A DNA stretch of 45,709 nt. Source: Rickettsiales bacterium. GTDB taxonomy: Bacteria; Pseudomonadota; Alphaproteobacteria; Rickettsiales; Rickettsiaceae. Numbering within the stretch: the stretch's first letter is position 1; every line of letters begins with the position of its first letter. This document shows positions 36,621-44,749 of the stretch, piece by piece. The notes under the pieces were generated by a model, which did not search any database, was not told where the DNA came from, and saw only the letters and a program-made list of their open reading frames with translations. The stretch is taken from contig CANNHR010000004.1 in assembly GCA_947505405.1 (NCBI GenBank), forward strand, positions 1 through 45,709, written 5' to 3'. The translations under genes and the position numbers were made by a program.

Positions 36621-36773
36621 TTTTAAATGACACAACGAATTTTGTGGATCTTGCTTGTGCTTGCTTACACTTGTAAGCCCCGCAAGTTCGTCCTGAAATG
36701 GTATTTCAAGTAATACCTCTGACGAGTCATTTTTCTCATTTAATCTGAGATTTGGTACAATTCTAAGATGCAT
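36621..36773 (-). repeat. palindrome-bearing in-frame extension upstream of ubiH
   Basis: This open stretch encodes 51 residues ahead of the conserved UbiH start. On the minus strand it contains two hairpins, GGTATT-ACTTG-AATACC and CTTACA-AG-TGTAAG. Rickettsial palindromic elements are known to insert in frame within genes, which this resembles. No other copy is seen in this window, so the call is tentative. Confidence 0.35.
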
Positions 36774-37041
36774 CTGAAGATGTTGTTTTATGTTTTTGCA
36801 AAAAATATTTTAAGTAAGCGCTAGTCGCGATAACGCTTAGAAGAAAATAAATAAAAGCTATGTCAATATAAGAACTATTTGCTTTAAATGAGCTAAGAAA
36901 ACATATAAATAGTGCAACCAAGCTGGTACCGATATTTACGAATAACAATTTAGTAAATATGTCTCGCTGCAAAAATGCTCCGCAAATAACGACACAAGCA
37001 AACACTAGCGATAACAATACACAAATATTTAACATAAACAT
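36763..37041 (-). CDS. mnhF: Mrp-type Na+/H+ antiporter subunit F
   Basis: This 92-residue protein with three transmembrane helices has the MnhF/MrpF outline: QRDIFTKLLFVNIGTSLVAL, where homologues have D-R-x-x-A-L-x-x-x, and the conserved SYIDIAFIYFLLSVI near residues 56-70. In bacteria MrpF is part of a six- or seven-subunit complex. Here only E and F are visible, so other subunits may lie elsewhere, as in Rickettsia, or be missing. It follows mnhE by 17 bases. Confidence 0.75.
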   Translation of the reverse strand: MFMLNICVLLSLVFACVVICGAFLQRDIFTKLLFVNIGTSLVALFICFLSSFKANSSYIDIAFIYFLLSVIATSAYLKYFLQKHKTTSSDAS

Positions 37042-37058
37042 ATTATACCAACTTGGTA

Positions 37059-37535
37059 CTATTTAATTATTCTCTTGATTCTTCTATCCATCTCACCTTC
37101 TTGCAATTCACTCATAAAATCATAATCAAGTGCGTGTACTAGCAGATTTTTACCATCAACTGAGAGAGTAACTGTTCCAGGGGTAAGCGTGATAGAATTT
37201 GCATAAATCACGGTCCCAACATCATCATCTTGAATGGTTTTTATTGGCTCCAAGCTAGGTTGCAATATTATGTGTTTTCGCCACGCGATCTTAGACACCG
37301 TCCAAGCAGACATCACTATCTCCTTCAATAACCATATGCAGTAAAAAATAGCATTAATCTTAAATATATTTCTTGTAGGCATTAGTTTCAACTTAATTGC
37401 AAAAATAAGCGTAAGTGCAGAAGCTGCCAAAAGGTAATTCAAGTGTTGCCATTCAACAATAAAGCCAGTCAGTCCAGTCCAAATCAACATAAATATAAGA
37501 AAAGAAACTAACTTAATGCACATTTGAGGTAACAA
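37059..37535 (-). CDS. mnhE: Mrp-type Na+/H+ antiporter subunit E
   Basis: The 158-residue protein has two or three N-terminal hydrophobic helices and a soluble C-terminal domain. The family signature ANSITLTPGTVTLSVDGKNLLVHAL near residues 112-136 is complete. The gene begins 23 bases inside the upstream transporter gene, so translation is likely coupled; an internal ATG at 37523 is a possible alternative start. Confidence 0.85.
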   Translation of the reverse strand: MLPQMCIKLVSFLIFMLIWTGLTGFIVEWQHLNYLLAASALTLIFAIKLKLMPTRNIFKINAIFYCIWLLKEIVMSAWTVSKIAWRKHIILQPSLEPIKTIQDDDVGTVIYANSITLTPGTVTLSVDGKNLLVHALDYDFMSELQEGEMDRRIKRIIK

Positions 37536-39069
37536 CTGTTTTAGGTGTTGAAGAGAAAGGAATCAATATCATCCCCATACAAAATATAATAGCTATGATA
37601 ACAAAGACGTTATTAATTGCAATTACAAAAGCCTCTCGTTCAACGACATTACTCAAAAGTTGATATGCTGCGGTTTCTGGGTCATTTACTTTACCTATCA
37701 ATGATTGAGTAAAAAACTCTAGGCTTTCTTGCACTTTTGGTGATGTTAATGGCATGTTATCCTTCATGGTTTGTGCATAGATCTTTGACTTCGAAATGAT
37801 CAGGCTATTAATCACAGCTAGGCCTATTGCACCGCCCAAGTTTCTTGTTAAATTATAAAGACCACTAGCATTTTGCACTTCATCTTTTTTCATTGTGCCA
37901 AGAGCTAGATCATTTATCGGCATAAAGCAAAACATCAGTGCTAAGCCACGGATCATTTGTGGAACAAATAATTCCCAATATTGTGATTGGGCAGTAAGAA
38001 AACTGTTAGCAAAAGACCCTATAGCAAACAAAGAAAAACCTATGGCCAGGATTATCCTTTTATCGATGCCTGAATCAAACATTTTACCAGCCATAGGCGC
38101 TGAGACAAGTTGGAAAACTCCAGTGATAATCATGGTAATGCCAATCTGAAGAGTGTTATATCCTGCTATTATAAACAAAAATAGTGGCAACAAATAGACA
38201 GTCCCATACAGTCCAACACCTAGTATGAACGAATAAATGCAACCAAAACTAAAATTCTTATTCCTGAATGAACCAAGATCAATTATTGGGTTCTGATAAG
38301 TAACTTCTCGAATAATTAACCAAACAAAAGTTACAATAACTACTATTGTTAATAAGAGGATATGACCGTCATCTAGCCAATCTTTCTTATTCCCTTCTTC
38401 TAGTACATATTGCATCGAGCCCAAACAAACTGCCATCAACAAGATGCCAACGAAATCGAAATTTTTGAGCAGTTTGTAGTTTGGTTTATCAAAATCAACA
38501 TATAGAAAAACGGTCACGCAGACAAAAATTCCAGGAATAACATTAAGCAAAAACATAAAATGCCAAGATATTGTCTCTGTAATATAGCCTCCAAGTGTTG
38601 GCCCAATAGTTGGGGCTACTGTTACTACTAATCCAATGATCATAGTAACTTTGGTATGCATGCTTTTAGGAAATATAATAAAAATTGCCCCAAAAGCTGT
38701 AGGAATCATTGCTCCACCAAAAAAACCCTGCATGGCTCTGAAAATAATCATGGATTCAATATTCCAAGCGAGAGCACATAGCAAGCTCATAAGAGTAAAT
38801 CCCAGTGCAGCAATAAAATAAGAAATTCTGGTTGATAATAGGCGTGAGGCAAAACCAGTGACCGGAATAATTATTACTTCAGCAATAAGATATGAGGTTT
38901 GAATCCAAGAAAGCTCATCACCAGAAGCAGATAACCCAGCAGCAATTACTGATAGAGAGCTTGCAACAATCTGAATATCTAATATCGCCATAAACATTCC
39001 AACAACCATAGCAAAGAACGCTAGAATAGTTTTGGATGATATTGGTTGATCAGTTTGTTCTTGGTTCAT
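37513..39069 (-). CDS. emrB: DHA2-family (EmrB/QacA) drug efflux transporter
   Basis: This MFS transporter of 518 residues has about 14 transmembrane helices, the DHA2 number. The N-terminal KTILAFFAMVVGMFMAILDIQIVASSL includes the family's L-D-x-x-I-V-x-x-S/A-L block, and APTIGPTLGGYITETISWHFMF includes antiporter motif C (G-P-x-L-G-G). Homologues such as EmrB export hydrophobic drugs with proton influx, usually with an EmrA membrane-fusion partner, which is not seen beside it. It is the first gene of a leftward overlapping set that ends with comF. Confidence 0.88.
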   Translation of the reverse strand: MNQEQTDQPISSKTILAFFAMVVGMFMAILDIQIVASSLSVIAAGLSASGDELSWIQTSYLIAEVIIIPVTGFASRLLSTRISYFIAALGFTLMSLLCALAWNIESMIIFRAMQGFFGGAMIPTAFGAIFIIFPKSMHTKVTMIIGLVVTVAPTIGPTLGGYITETISWHFMFLLNVIPGIFVCVTVFLYVDFDKPNYKLLKNFDFVGILLMAVCLGSMQYVLEEGNKKDWLDDGHILLLTIVVIVTFVWLIIREVTYQNPIIDLGSFRNKNFSFGCIYSFILGVGLYGTVYLLPLFLFIIAGYNTLQIGITMIITGVFQLVSAPMAGKMFDSGIDKRIILAIGFSLFAIGSFANSFLTAQSQYWELFVPQMIRGLALMFCFMPINDLALGTMKKDEVQNASGLYNLTRNLGGAIGLAVINSLIISKSKIYAQTMKDNMPLTSPKVQESLEFFTQSLIGKVNDPETAAYQLLSNVVEREAFVIAINNVFVIIAIIFCMGMILIPFSSTPKTVVTSNVH

Positions 39070-39097
39070 AAACTAAGTTATATATCCGTAGTGCTCT

Positions 39098-39232
39098 TTA
39101 GAACCTGTCTTCATAGATTCATTCTGCATAATTTTTGTAATTTTTAATTTTAATATATGTATATTCGCATTAAAAATCATTGAAAATTATCCTAAAAATT
39201 CTATCAGACAATTCTATGAAGACAGGTTCTAA
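39098..39232. mobile_element. 135-bp MITE at the vapC 3' end
   Basis: TTAGAACCTGTC then TTCATAGA at 39098-39117 is repeated inverted and without mismatch at 39213-39232. If the true ends are GAACCTGTC, the flanks give a TA target duplication, as in IS630/Tc1-type or some IS5-type elements. The interior is AT-rich and non-coding. Its right arm provides the last eight codons and the stop codon of vapC. Confidence 0.8.
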
Positions 39233-39614
39233 GTATCTTGTCTAGCTTTTTGTCGAAAGTAAGTACTGTGACTGGAGTATTATCTAGTTTACTTCTAGCA
39301 ACAATAATAGAATCAACAATATGTATATTATGATTTCGGTAAATATCCAGTGCCATACCTAGTAAATACTTCTCAGTGTCTAAACCTTTATAAGATAGAA
39401 ATGAATGCATAGTATCAATAATTTTTTCCTTGGGGATATCGTAAAAAGAAGAGAGAACAAAAATTACTTCAACAAACACTACTTGTTCTAATTTAACTTG
39501 AGCTTTACCATCTCGTACTTGGTCGAAAACGGCTTTTGCTTGTGTATAATGATCTTTGTTATCAGCAAGTAAGTATCGTACTATAAAATTAGTATCAACT
39601 ATATATTTTTGCAT
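39204..39614 (-). CDS. vapC: PIN-domain toxin, VapC family
   Basis: The 136-residue metal-dependent ribonuclease toxin shows the PIN acid residues: Asp7 (IVDTNF), Glu49 (VFVEVIFVL), Asp101 (IHIVDSIIVA) and Asp121 (LTFDKKLD). The core therefore looks complete. From about residue 129 the frame enters the MITE, so the C-terminus RTCLHRIV is foreign and the gene has lost its original ending. Whether activity persists is open. The start overlaps the antitoxin stop by one base (TAATG). Confidence 0.88.
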   Translation of the reverse strand: MQKYIVDTNFIVRYLLADNKDHYTQAKAVFDQVRDGKAQVKLEQVVFVEVIFVLSSFYDIPKEKIIDTMHSFLSYKGLDTEKYLLGMALDIYRNHNIHIVDSIIVARSKLDNTPVTVLTFDKKLDKILRTCLHRIV

Positions 39615-39856
39615 TATTGAGCTTCTTTGTTGTTTCTAGAATTAAACCAAGACTGATTGCGTATTTGATCAAATGACAAATCTGTTTTCTTTTTAAATTC
39701 AGCGATGCTACCTCCAACATCTGGAACCGGATAGATTACAGCATGGGTATCGTCTATTAATTCAAGGACAATAGTATTTGTCTTAAATAAATTACGTAAT
39801 TTTTTAGGCAACGTTATTTGACCTCTAGGTCCTATAGAAAGAGTTTTACTTATCAT
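39614..39856 (-). CDS. vapB: AbrB/MazE-type (VapB) antitoxin
   Basis: This 80-residue antitoxin has an N-terminal AbrB swapped-hairpin DNA-binding domain (SIGPRGQITLPKKLRNLF) and a C-terminal region with many charged residues that would bind the toxin. It is cotranscribed with vapC, antitoxin first. Two direct repeats lie upstream where an autoregulatory operator is expected. Confidence 0.88.
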   Translation of the reverse strand: MISKTLSIGPRGQITLPKKLRNLFKTNTIVLELIDDTHAVIYPVPDVGGSIAEFKKKTDLSFDQIRNQSWFNSRNNKEAQ

Positions 39857-39890
39857 AATCTAAACAGCTCAGATATTTTATTTATATTGC

Positions 39891-39913
39891 TACTATATAA
39901 TATCATACTATAT
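39891..39913 (-). promoter_or_regulatory. possible vapBC operator (direct repeat)
   Basis: TACTATAT occurs at 39891-39898 and 39906-39913, 15 bases apart, about 35 bases upstream of vapB. Antitoxins with an AbrB fold bind such repeats near their own promoter. No convincing -35/-10 pair was identified. Confidence 0.35.
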
Positions 39914-39930
39914 GAAAAAAGTAAGTAGAA

Positions 39931-41166
39931 TTAAATAATGCGAGCAACACTATTTCTGATCACTATCCCCGCTAATAAGAACACTATCATTATATATCCT
40001 GCAATAGGCAAATATGAACCGGTGTAATGCACGATAATTAAACATATTGAGGGAGTGAGTTTGCCAATAGTGCTTGCTCCAAAAGTTGAGCCCATACCTA
40101 CGATCATATATTTCTCGTCCCCCTTTATTTGATTTTTGCACCAAAGATTTAGTGGACACATATAAACCACTCCCCAAATTACTATCCAAAAACGTACAAA
40201 AGTTACGTAATATATCGATGAATCTGCGATGAAATACCATAACGGAGCAATTGATAATGCAAGGATAGTACTTGCTATCTGCATAACTTGGCTAGGATTA
40301 TAGCACGATAGTATTTTGCCAATGATTGGAATTGATACCATATCAAAAATAAGCATAAAGCTATTTACTGCAATCATATTTTTTTCCTCAATATTTGTAA
40401 CCATTGGTACCATATGATTCATTGTGACAAACGGAATCAAATATGTCATATAAGAAAAACCTGTAACGATCGCTATCCTTAGCAAAATTAACTTATGAGA
40501 CCACAAAATATTCAACCCATCAATGCTGTAGAATTTTAATTGGTGTTTTAGATTTTTGCTTTCTTTTGGTAAAATTATTTTACGAAAAACATACCCAACT
40601 ATTGCAGCTGAGCCTCCAAGAATATAACAAATCCTCCAGGAGCCTGTTACGTCTATATAATGGACAATGGTTGCTGCAAGTGATGCAAGAACAATACCGA
40701 GCATAGTTGATAGTTGGTATAAATAAGAGCCTTTAAATGCTTCTTGTTCTATCTTATCTTCTAGAATATATAGTTTTGCAATACTAGTCTCACCGGCGGC
40801 AAATACTTCTCTTAAAACACGAAAAGTAACAAATAATAACGGTGCAATCCAACCTATCATGGCATGACTAGGTAATAAACCTATGAAGACAGTAAAAACT
40901 CCTACACCAATTAATGAATTTGATAGGGCGGCGACAGGTCCTCTTAACCTTGCAATCATTCCAAATAGGTACGTTCCCAGTGGTTTTGTAATAATTGACG
41001 TAGCCAAAATGCCATATGCCATTATCAAACCAAGTAGTTTATCTGTGTTTGGAAAAAATACCGGCGCAATAATAGGGGCAAGAAAAATATAAAGCGAAGT
41101 GTCGAAATGATCAATTGTATTACCAATAAGAATAGTAATATCTCTTTTAGGCAGGCTATAATTCAT
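39931..41166 (-). CDS. MFS transporter (MHS/ProP-like), predicted thiamine uptake
   Basis: The 411-residue carrier has 12 hydrophobic segments. The opening RDITILIGNTIDHFDTSLY resembles the N-terminus of the metabolite:H+ symporter family, in which Rickettsia have several ProP-like members. I start at the ATG at 41166, since GGAG sits eight bases upstream; a more distal in-frame ATG at 41196 is less likely. Its leader carries a TPP riboswitch, which in all known cases controls thiamine synthesis or transport. The genome's substrate is thus predicted to be thiamine, TPP or a precursor, though sequence family alone would suggest proline/betaine or a dicarboxylate. Confidence 0.87.
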   Translation of the reverse strand: MNYSLPKRDITILIGNTIDHFDTSLYIFLAPIIAPVFFPNTDKLLGLIMAYGILATSIITKPLGTYLFGMIARLRGPVAALSNSLIGVGVFTVFIGLLPSHAMIGWIAPLLFVTFRVLREVFAAGETSIAKLYILEDKIEQEAFKGSYLYQLSTMLGIVLASLAATIVHYIDVTGSWRICYILGGSAAIVGYVFRKIILPKESKNLKHQLKFYSIDGLNILWSHKLILLRIAIVTGFSYMTYLIPFVTMNHMVPMVTNIEEKNMIAVNSFMLIFDMVSIPIIGKILSCYNPSQVMQIASTILALSIAPLWYFIADSSIYYVTFVRFWIVIWGVVYMCPLNLWCKNQIKGDEKYMIVGMGSTFGASTIGKLTPSICLIIVHYTGSYLPIAGYIMIVFLLAGIVIRNSVARII

Positions 41167-41221
41167 CAAAATACTCCAATATTTGCTAATAAACAAACAC
41201 CAGAGTCAGAAAAGATTTTCC

Positions 41222-41250
41222 TAAAAATAATCTTTAAAAACTACCAACAC
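41222..41250 (-). promoter_or_regulatory. possible expression platform hairpin of TPP riboswitch
   Basis: On the minus strand AAAGATT pairs with AATCTTT around a short AT-rich loop, followed by a TTTTCTG tail. It lies between the aptamer and the start codon, so it may be the switch between on and off states. The stem is weak and the call is tentative. Confidence 0.3.
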
Positions 41251-41287
41251 CCAATCCTGTACTAGAATTGAACATTGAGTTTCCAAC

Positions 41288-41380
41288 TTTACCTCCCTTC
41301 GCAGGCATTATCCTGGAGCAGGTTATAAGAGTATAATCTCAGCCTTGAGCCAATACGTAGCCAAAGCACCTCTGGTATCT
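41288..41380 (-). promoter_or_regulatory. TPP riboswitch (THI element)
   Basis: Read on the minus strand, the conserved parts occur in order: GAGGTGC, GGCTGAGATTATACTC, AACCTG, CCAGGATAATGCCTGCG and AAGGGA. P1 forms from TACC at the 5' side and GGTA at the 3' side (plus coordinates near 41374-41377 and 41290-41293). These match the TPP aptamer, including the CTGAGA and GATAATGCC blocks that clamp the pyrimidine and pyrophosphate. Binding of TPP should lower expression of the carrier downstream. Confidence 0.93.
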
Positions 41381-41386
41381 TAGGGG

Positions 41387-41415
41387 ATACTAAAACCCTA
41401 CTTTGTGGTTGTCAA
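41387..41415 (-). promoter_or_regulatory. promoter of the riboswitch-controlled carrier
   Basis: On the minus strand TTGACA (41410-41415) is followed after exactly 17 bases by TAGTAT (41387-41392). Transcription would start near 41380, at the 5' edge of the TPP aptamer, which fits well. Confidence 0.75.
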
Positions 41416-41566
41416 CACAAATTTGGTGGTAAATTAATTAGTATTTTGTGGCCGAGTAGCACATTAAGGAATTACTAATATCTTCAAACTACTCCATTAA
41501 TTGACTCTACAATATATTTGATATTTAATTCAATTCAGGACATAAGTAATAGCGAGTTAAAACTAT

Positions 41567-42253
41567 ATGAAAGTAATCACAATAGCTCAGCAAAAAGGTG
41601 GAGCTGGTAAAACTACTATCGCTGCGCACTTGGCCGTATCTTTAGCTCAAACGGGAAAAAGGGTTGCTATTATTGATATTGATCCGCAGGGAAGCTTAAC
41701 AAATTGGCATAGTCTGCGCGAAAAGAAATTTGGTATTGGTTATACAGGTTTGAATTTTGTAACTAGTGCTGGTTGGCGAGTCGAAAGTGCTATAAGTAAT
41801 TTGCGAGGCAATGTTGATTACGTGGTTATTGATGCGCCTCCGCATACAGAAACTGAATCCAAGACGGCCATTCGTGCATCTAATTTGATTATAATACCTA
41901 TGCAACCAAGTCCGACTGACTTGTGGGCAACGAGTACTACAACTGATTTTGCTCAAAGCGAAAAGATCCCAGCTAAAATTTTGTTGAATAGATACAACCC
42001 ACAATCAAAGCTCACAAAAGAAATAATTGCCCAACTACAAGGTGACCTGTTTAAATGTTCACTTGGTAACAGAGTGGCATTTAGTAGCTGTTTCCTGAGT
42101 GGAGTTACTGTCACCGAATGCGTTCCAAATTCTGTTGCTGCTGATGAAATAAGGGCTTTATCGCGTGAAGTGCTTACAATTTTTGATACTGGAAAAACAA
42201 ATAAAGAGAAAGCATCAGACGGTAATATAAAAAGATCCGTTGCAAAAGTGTAA
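41567..42253 (+). CDS. ParA/Soj-family ATPase
   Basis: This 228-residue deviant Walker ATPase has KGGAGKTT at residues 10-17, the Walker A' DIDPQGS near residues 37-43 and the Walker B-like VVIDAPPHTETES near residues 85-97. It is close in size to plasmid- or VirC1-type ParA. No ParB and no centromere-like repeats are seen. It precedes flhA by about 100 bases, so a role in placing flagella, as for FlhG/ParC, is conceivable but unproven; plasmid or chromosome partition is the alternative. Confidence 0.8.
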   Translation: MKVITIAQQKGGAGKTTIAAHLAVSLAQTGKRVAIIDIDPQGSLTNWHSLREKKFGIGYTGLNFVTSAGWRVESAISNLRGNVDYVVIDAPPHTETESKTAIRASNLIIIPMQPSPTDLWATSTTTDFAQSEKIPAKILLNRYNPQSKLTKEIIAQLQGDLFKCSLGNRVAFSSCFLSGVTVTECVPNSVAADEIRALSREVLTIFDTGKTNKEKASDGNIKRSVAKV

Positions 42254-42356
42254 ATTTTTCTTTAAAGTAGGCTGGTTTAAAGCAGTTCCATAAAAATTAT
42301 GGCTATGAACATACAAATTATAGAATAATTACAATTTCTGGCTAAATAAATAATAC

Positions 42357-44465
42357 ATGTTTAATATACTCAAAAGGATCACAGACTATTCGCACTTAGC
42401 GCTTGCTTCTGCAATTGTTGGGATTTTGATGGTCCTGCTCTTTCCAATTCCAACCGGATTACTTGATTTTTTATTAGCTTTGTCAATTGGCATATCTTTT
42501 GTAATTCTGATGACGACATTATTCATTCAGAAACCTCTTGATTTAAGTATGTTTCCAACGATTCTGTTAGTCACAACTCTTTTGAGATTATCGCTAAACA
42601 TTGCCTCTACTAGGTTGATTCTTTCAAGGGGGCATGAAGGCCCAGACGCTGCTGGCCATGTAATCAAAGCTTTTGGTGGTTTTGTGATGCAAGGGAATGT
42701 AGTTATTGGGCTCATTGTGTTCTTAATATTGACTTTGATCAACTTCATCGTCATTACAAAAGGTTCTGGTCGTATTGCTGAAGTAGCGGCAAGGTTTAGC
42801 CTTGATGCAATGCCTGGTAAGCAAATGGCTATCGATGCTGATTTGGCAGCCGGGTTGGTTGATGAAAAAGTAGCTAAGTCACGCCGTAAAAATCTTGAAG
42901 ATGAGAGTACATTCTTTGGCTCTATGGATGGTGCTAACAAGTTTGTACGTGGTGATGCAATTGCTGGATTGATCATTACTTTTATCAACCTGATTGGGGG
43001 AATGATAGTTGGTATTTTACAAAAAGACTTGTCTTTCGACGTAGCGGTTAAAACCTATACAGTGCTTACCATTGGTGATGGGTTAGTAACACAAATTCCG
43101 TCGCTGATTGTTTCATTATCTGCTGGTTTGCTTGTTACTAAAGCTGGTACTTCTGGCTCCACAGACAAATTGCTTTTTGGACAGATTGGTCAATATCCAC
43201 AAGCTTTAGTGATGACAGCAATCGTTACTGGCCTTATGGCATTCTTACCTGGACTTCCCTTTATTCCATTCTCAATAATTGCAGCTGTTATAGGGGGGAG
43301 CGCATATGCGCTAAACTCAACAAAAAATCAAGAATTATTAGCTGGAGTTTATGGTTCTGGAGGAGGTGCAACCTCTAAGATTGGATCAGATTCCGGGGAG
43401 GGTGGTAGTAGCCAAGAACAGGATAAATCCGAGAAGATATCGGATGCGCTTCATCTTGATTTAATTAGGTTAGAAATAGGTTATGGTTTAATGTCGCTTG
43501 TTAATGCAAGTAATGGCCATAATTTAACTGAGCAAATTAAAGGTTTGCGTAAGCAAATTGTCCAAGAGTACGGCTTCGTGATGCCAGCTGTTAGAATTCA
43601 GGATAACATTCAACTAGATACTGACGTGTATGTCATTAAAATCAAGGAGCTGGAGGCTGGTCGAGGTTTAGTACGTCCAGGTAAGCTGATGATTATGGAT
43701 CCACAAGGTACCGATCTGGATATTCCAGGCGAGAGCGTCAAAGAACCTGCGTTTGGATTACCAGCAAAATGGATCGATGAAAGTTACAAAGAAGAAGCGT
43801 TGTTTCATAATTGTACTGTTGTCGACCCTTCTACTGTTATTACCACACATCTTACAGAGCAAATTAAGGAAAATATTACTGATTTGCTTTCATATAGTGA
43901 GACGCAAAAATTGCTCGATAAAATGGCTGATGAGCACAAACAATTGTTAAAGGATGTTATACCAGATGTGGTCTCAATTGCTTCACTTCAGAAAGTATTG
44001 CAAAATTTACTATCCGAGATGATTTCAATCCGAGACATGCCTAGTATTTTGGAATCAGTAGCAGATTCTGCCAGAGCAAATAAGAATTTAACAGCTATGA
44101 CTGAGGCAGTTAGAGTACAACTATGCAGACAGATTTGCCATCACAACACCAATCGAGAAGGATTTATTCCAATAATTGCGTTATCTGCAGAGTGGGAGAG
44201 GAGTTTCATTGAAAATTTAATAGATGATGGCACAGGGGATAAACAATTATCAATGCCTCCATCAAAATTACAAGAATTTGTTACTAAAGTGAAAAAAGCT
44301 TATGATGATCAAGCGTTGAAAGGGTATGTCCCAGTACTCTTAACCAGCGCCTATACCAGGCCATATGTGCGTTCTGTAGTAGAGCGCTTTAGGCCAGCTA
44401 CGGTTGTAATGTCGCAGAATGAGATTCACTATAAGGCAAAAATTAGGACACTCGAGTCAATATAG
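42357..44465 (+). CDS. flhA: flagellar export gate protein FlhA
   Basis: FlhA forms the nonameric ring of the flagellar type III export apparatus. The 702-residue protein has eight N-terminal transmembrane helices, the FHIPEP block (TTLLRLSLNIASTRLIL), and the cytoplasmic loop PGKQMAIDADLAAGLVDE with ESTFFGSMDGANKFVRGD that is typical of FlhA. The C-terminal half (from about 360) would bind chaperone-substrate complexes such as FliS-flagellin and FliT-FliD. It is full length and intact. A short gap and no clear promoter separate it from the ParA gene. Confidence 0.96.
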   Translation: MFNILKRITDYSHLALASAIVGILMVLLFPIPTGLLDFLLALSIGISFVILMTTLFIQKPLDLSMFPTILLVTTLLRLSLNIASTRLILSRGHEGPDAAGHVIKAFGGFVMQGNVVIGLIVFLILTLINFIVITKGSGRIAEVAARFSLDAMPGKQMAIDADLAAGLVDEKVAKSRRKNLEDESTFFGSMDGANKFVRGDAIAGLIITFINLIGGMIVGILQKDLSFDVAVKTYTVLTIGDGLVTQIPSLIVSLSAGLLVTKAGTSGSTDKLLFGQIGQYPQALVMTAIVTGLMAFLPGLPFIPFSIIAAVIGGSAYALNSTKNQELLAGVYGSGGGATSKIGSDSGEGGSSQEQDKSEKISDALHLDLIRLEIGYGLMSLVNASNGHNLTEQIKGLRKQIVQEYGFVMPAVRIQDNIQLDTDVYVIKIKELEAGRGLVRPGKLMIMDPQGTDLDIPGESVKEPAFGLPAKWIDESYKEEALFHNCTVVDPSTVITTHLTEQIKENITDLLSYSETQKLLDKMADEHKQLLKDVIPDVVSIASLQKVLQNLLSEMISIRDMPSILESVADSARANKNLTAMTEAVRVQLCRQICHHNTNREGFIPIIALSAEWERSFIENLIDDGTGDKQLSMPPSKLQEFVTKVKKAYDDQALKGYVPVLLTSAYTRPYVRSVVERFRPATVVMSQNEIHYKAKIRTLESI

Positions 44466-44567
44466 TAAATTTAATATATCTCTTGCGTCAAACTCAGGTT
44501 ATATTAAAATGAATTTTTAATTAGTATTGGTAAGTCCAACAAGTTCAAGAACTCAGGCAATGAAGCA

Positions 44568-44690
44568 GTCATCCCGGGCTTGATCCGGGATGACTTAAAA
44601 CGAAGGCAGGCGCAAGCTTCAATCAAGTTTAGGATTGTATCTTAAACGAAGGCATACGAAGCCCAACAAGTTCAGGATGACTTTATTAAC
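44568..44690. repeat. palindromic repeat plus AAGGCAGGCGCAAGC units after flhA
   Basis: GTCATCCCGG-(GCTTGAT)-CCGGGATGAC at 44568-44594 is an exact 10-bp hairpin. It is followed by the core CGAAGGCAGGCGCAAGCTTC (from 44601) and by a degenerate second unit (CGAAGGCATACGAAGCCCAA, from 44647) ending in TTCAGGATGAC. There is no T-tract, so this is a dispersed repeat and not a terminator. No gene lies in 44466-44749. Confidence 0.75.
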
Positions 44691-44749
44691 AGCTAGAACA
44701 TTATTTTTGTGTGAGCAAAATAATTTTTTCACAATAGACTTAGTTGCCT

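Noticed and set aside
41167-41196. Longer MFS carrier starting at 41196
   Set aside because: The ATG at 41166 has GGAG at proper distance, while the distal ATG has none.
44466-44600. Terminator after flhA
   Set aside because: The AT-rich inverted sequence TTTAATATA/TATATTAAA and the GTCATCCCGG hairpin both lack a T-tract, and the latter is a member of the dispersed repeats.
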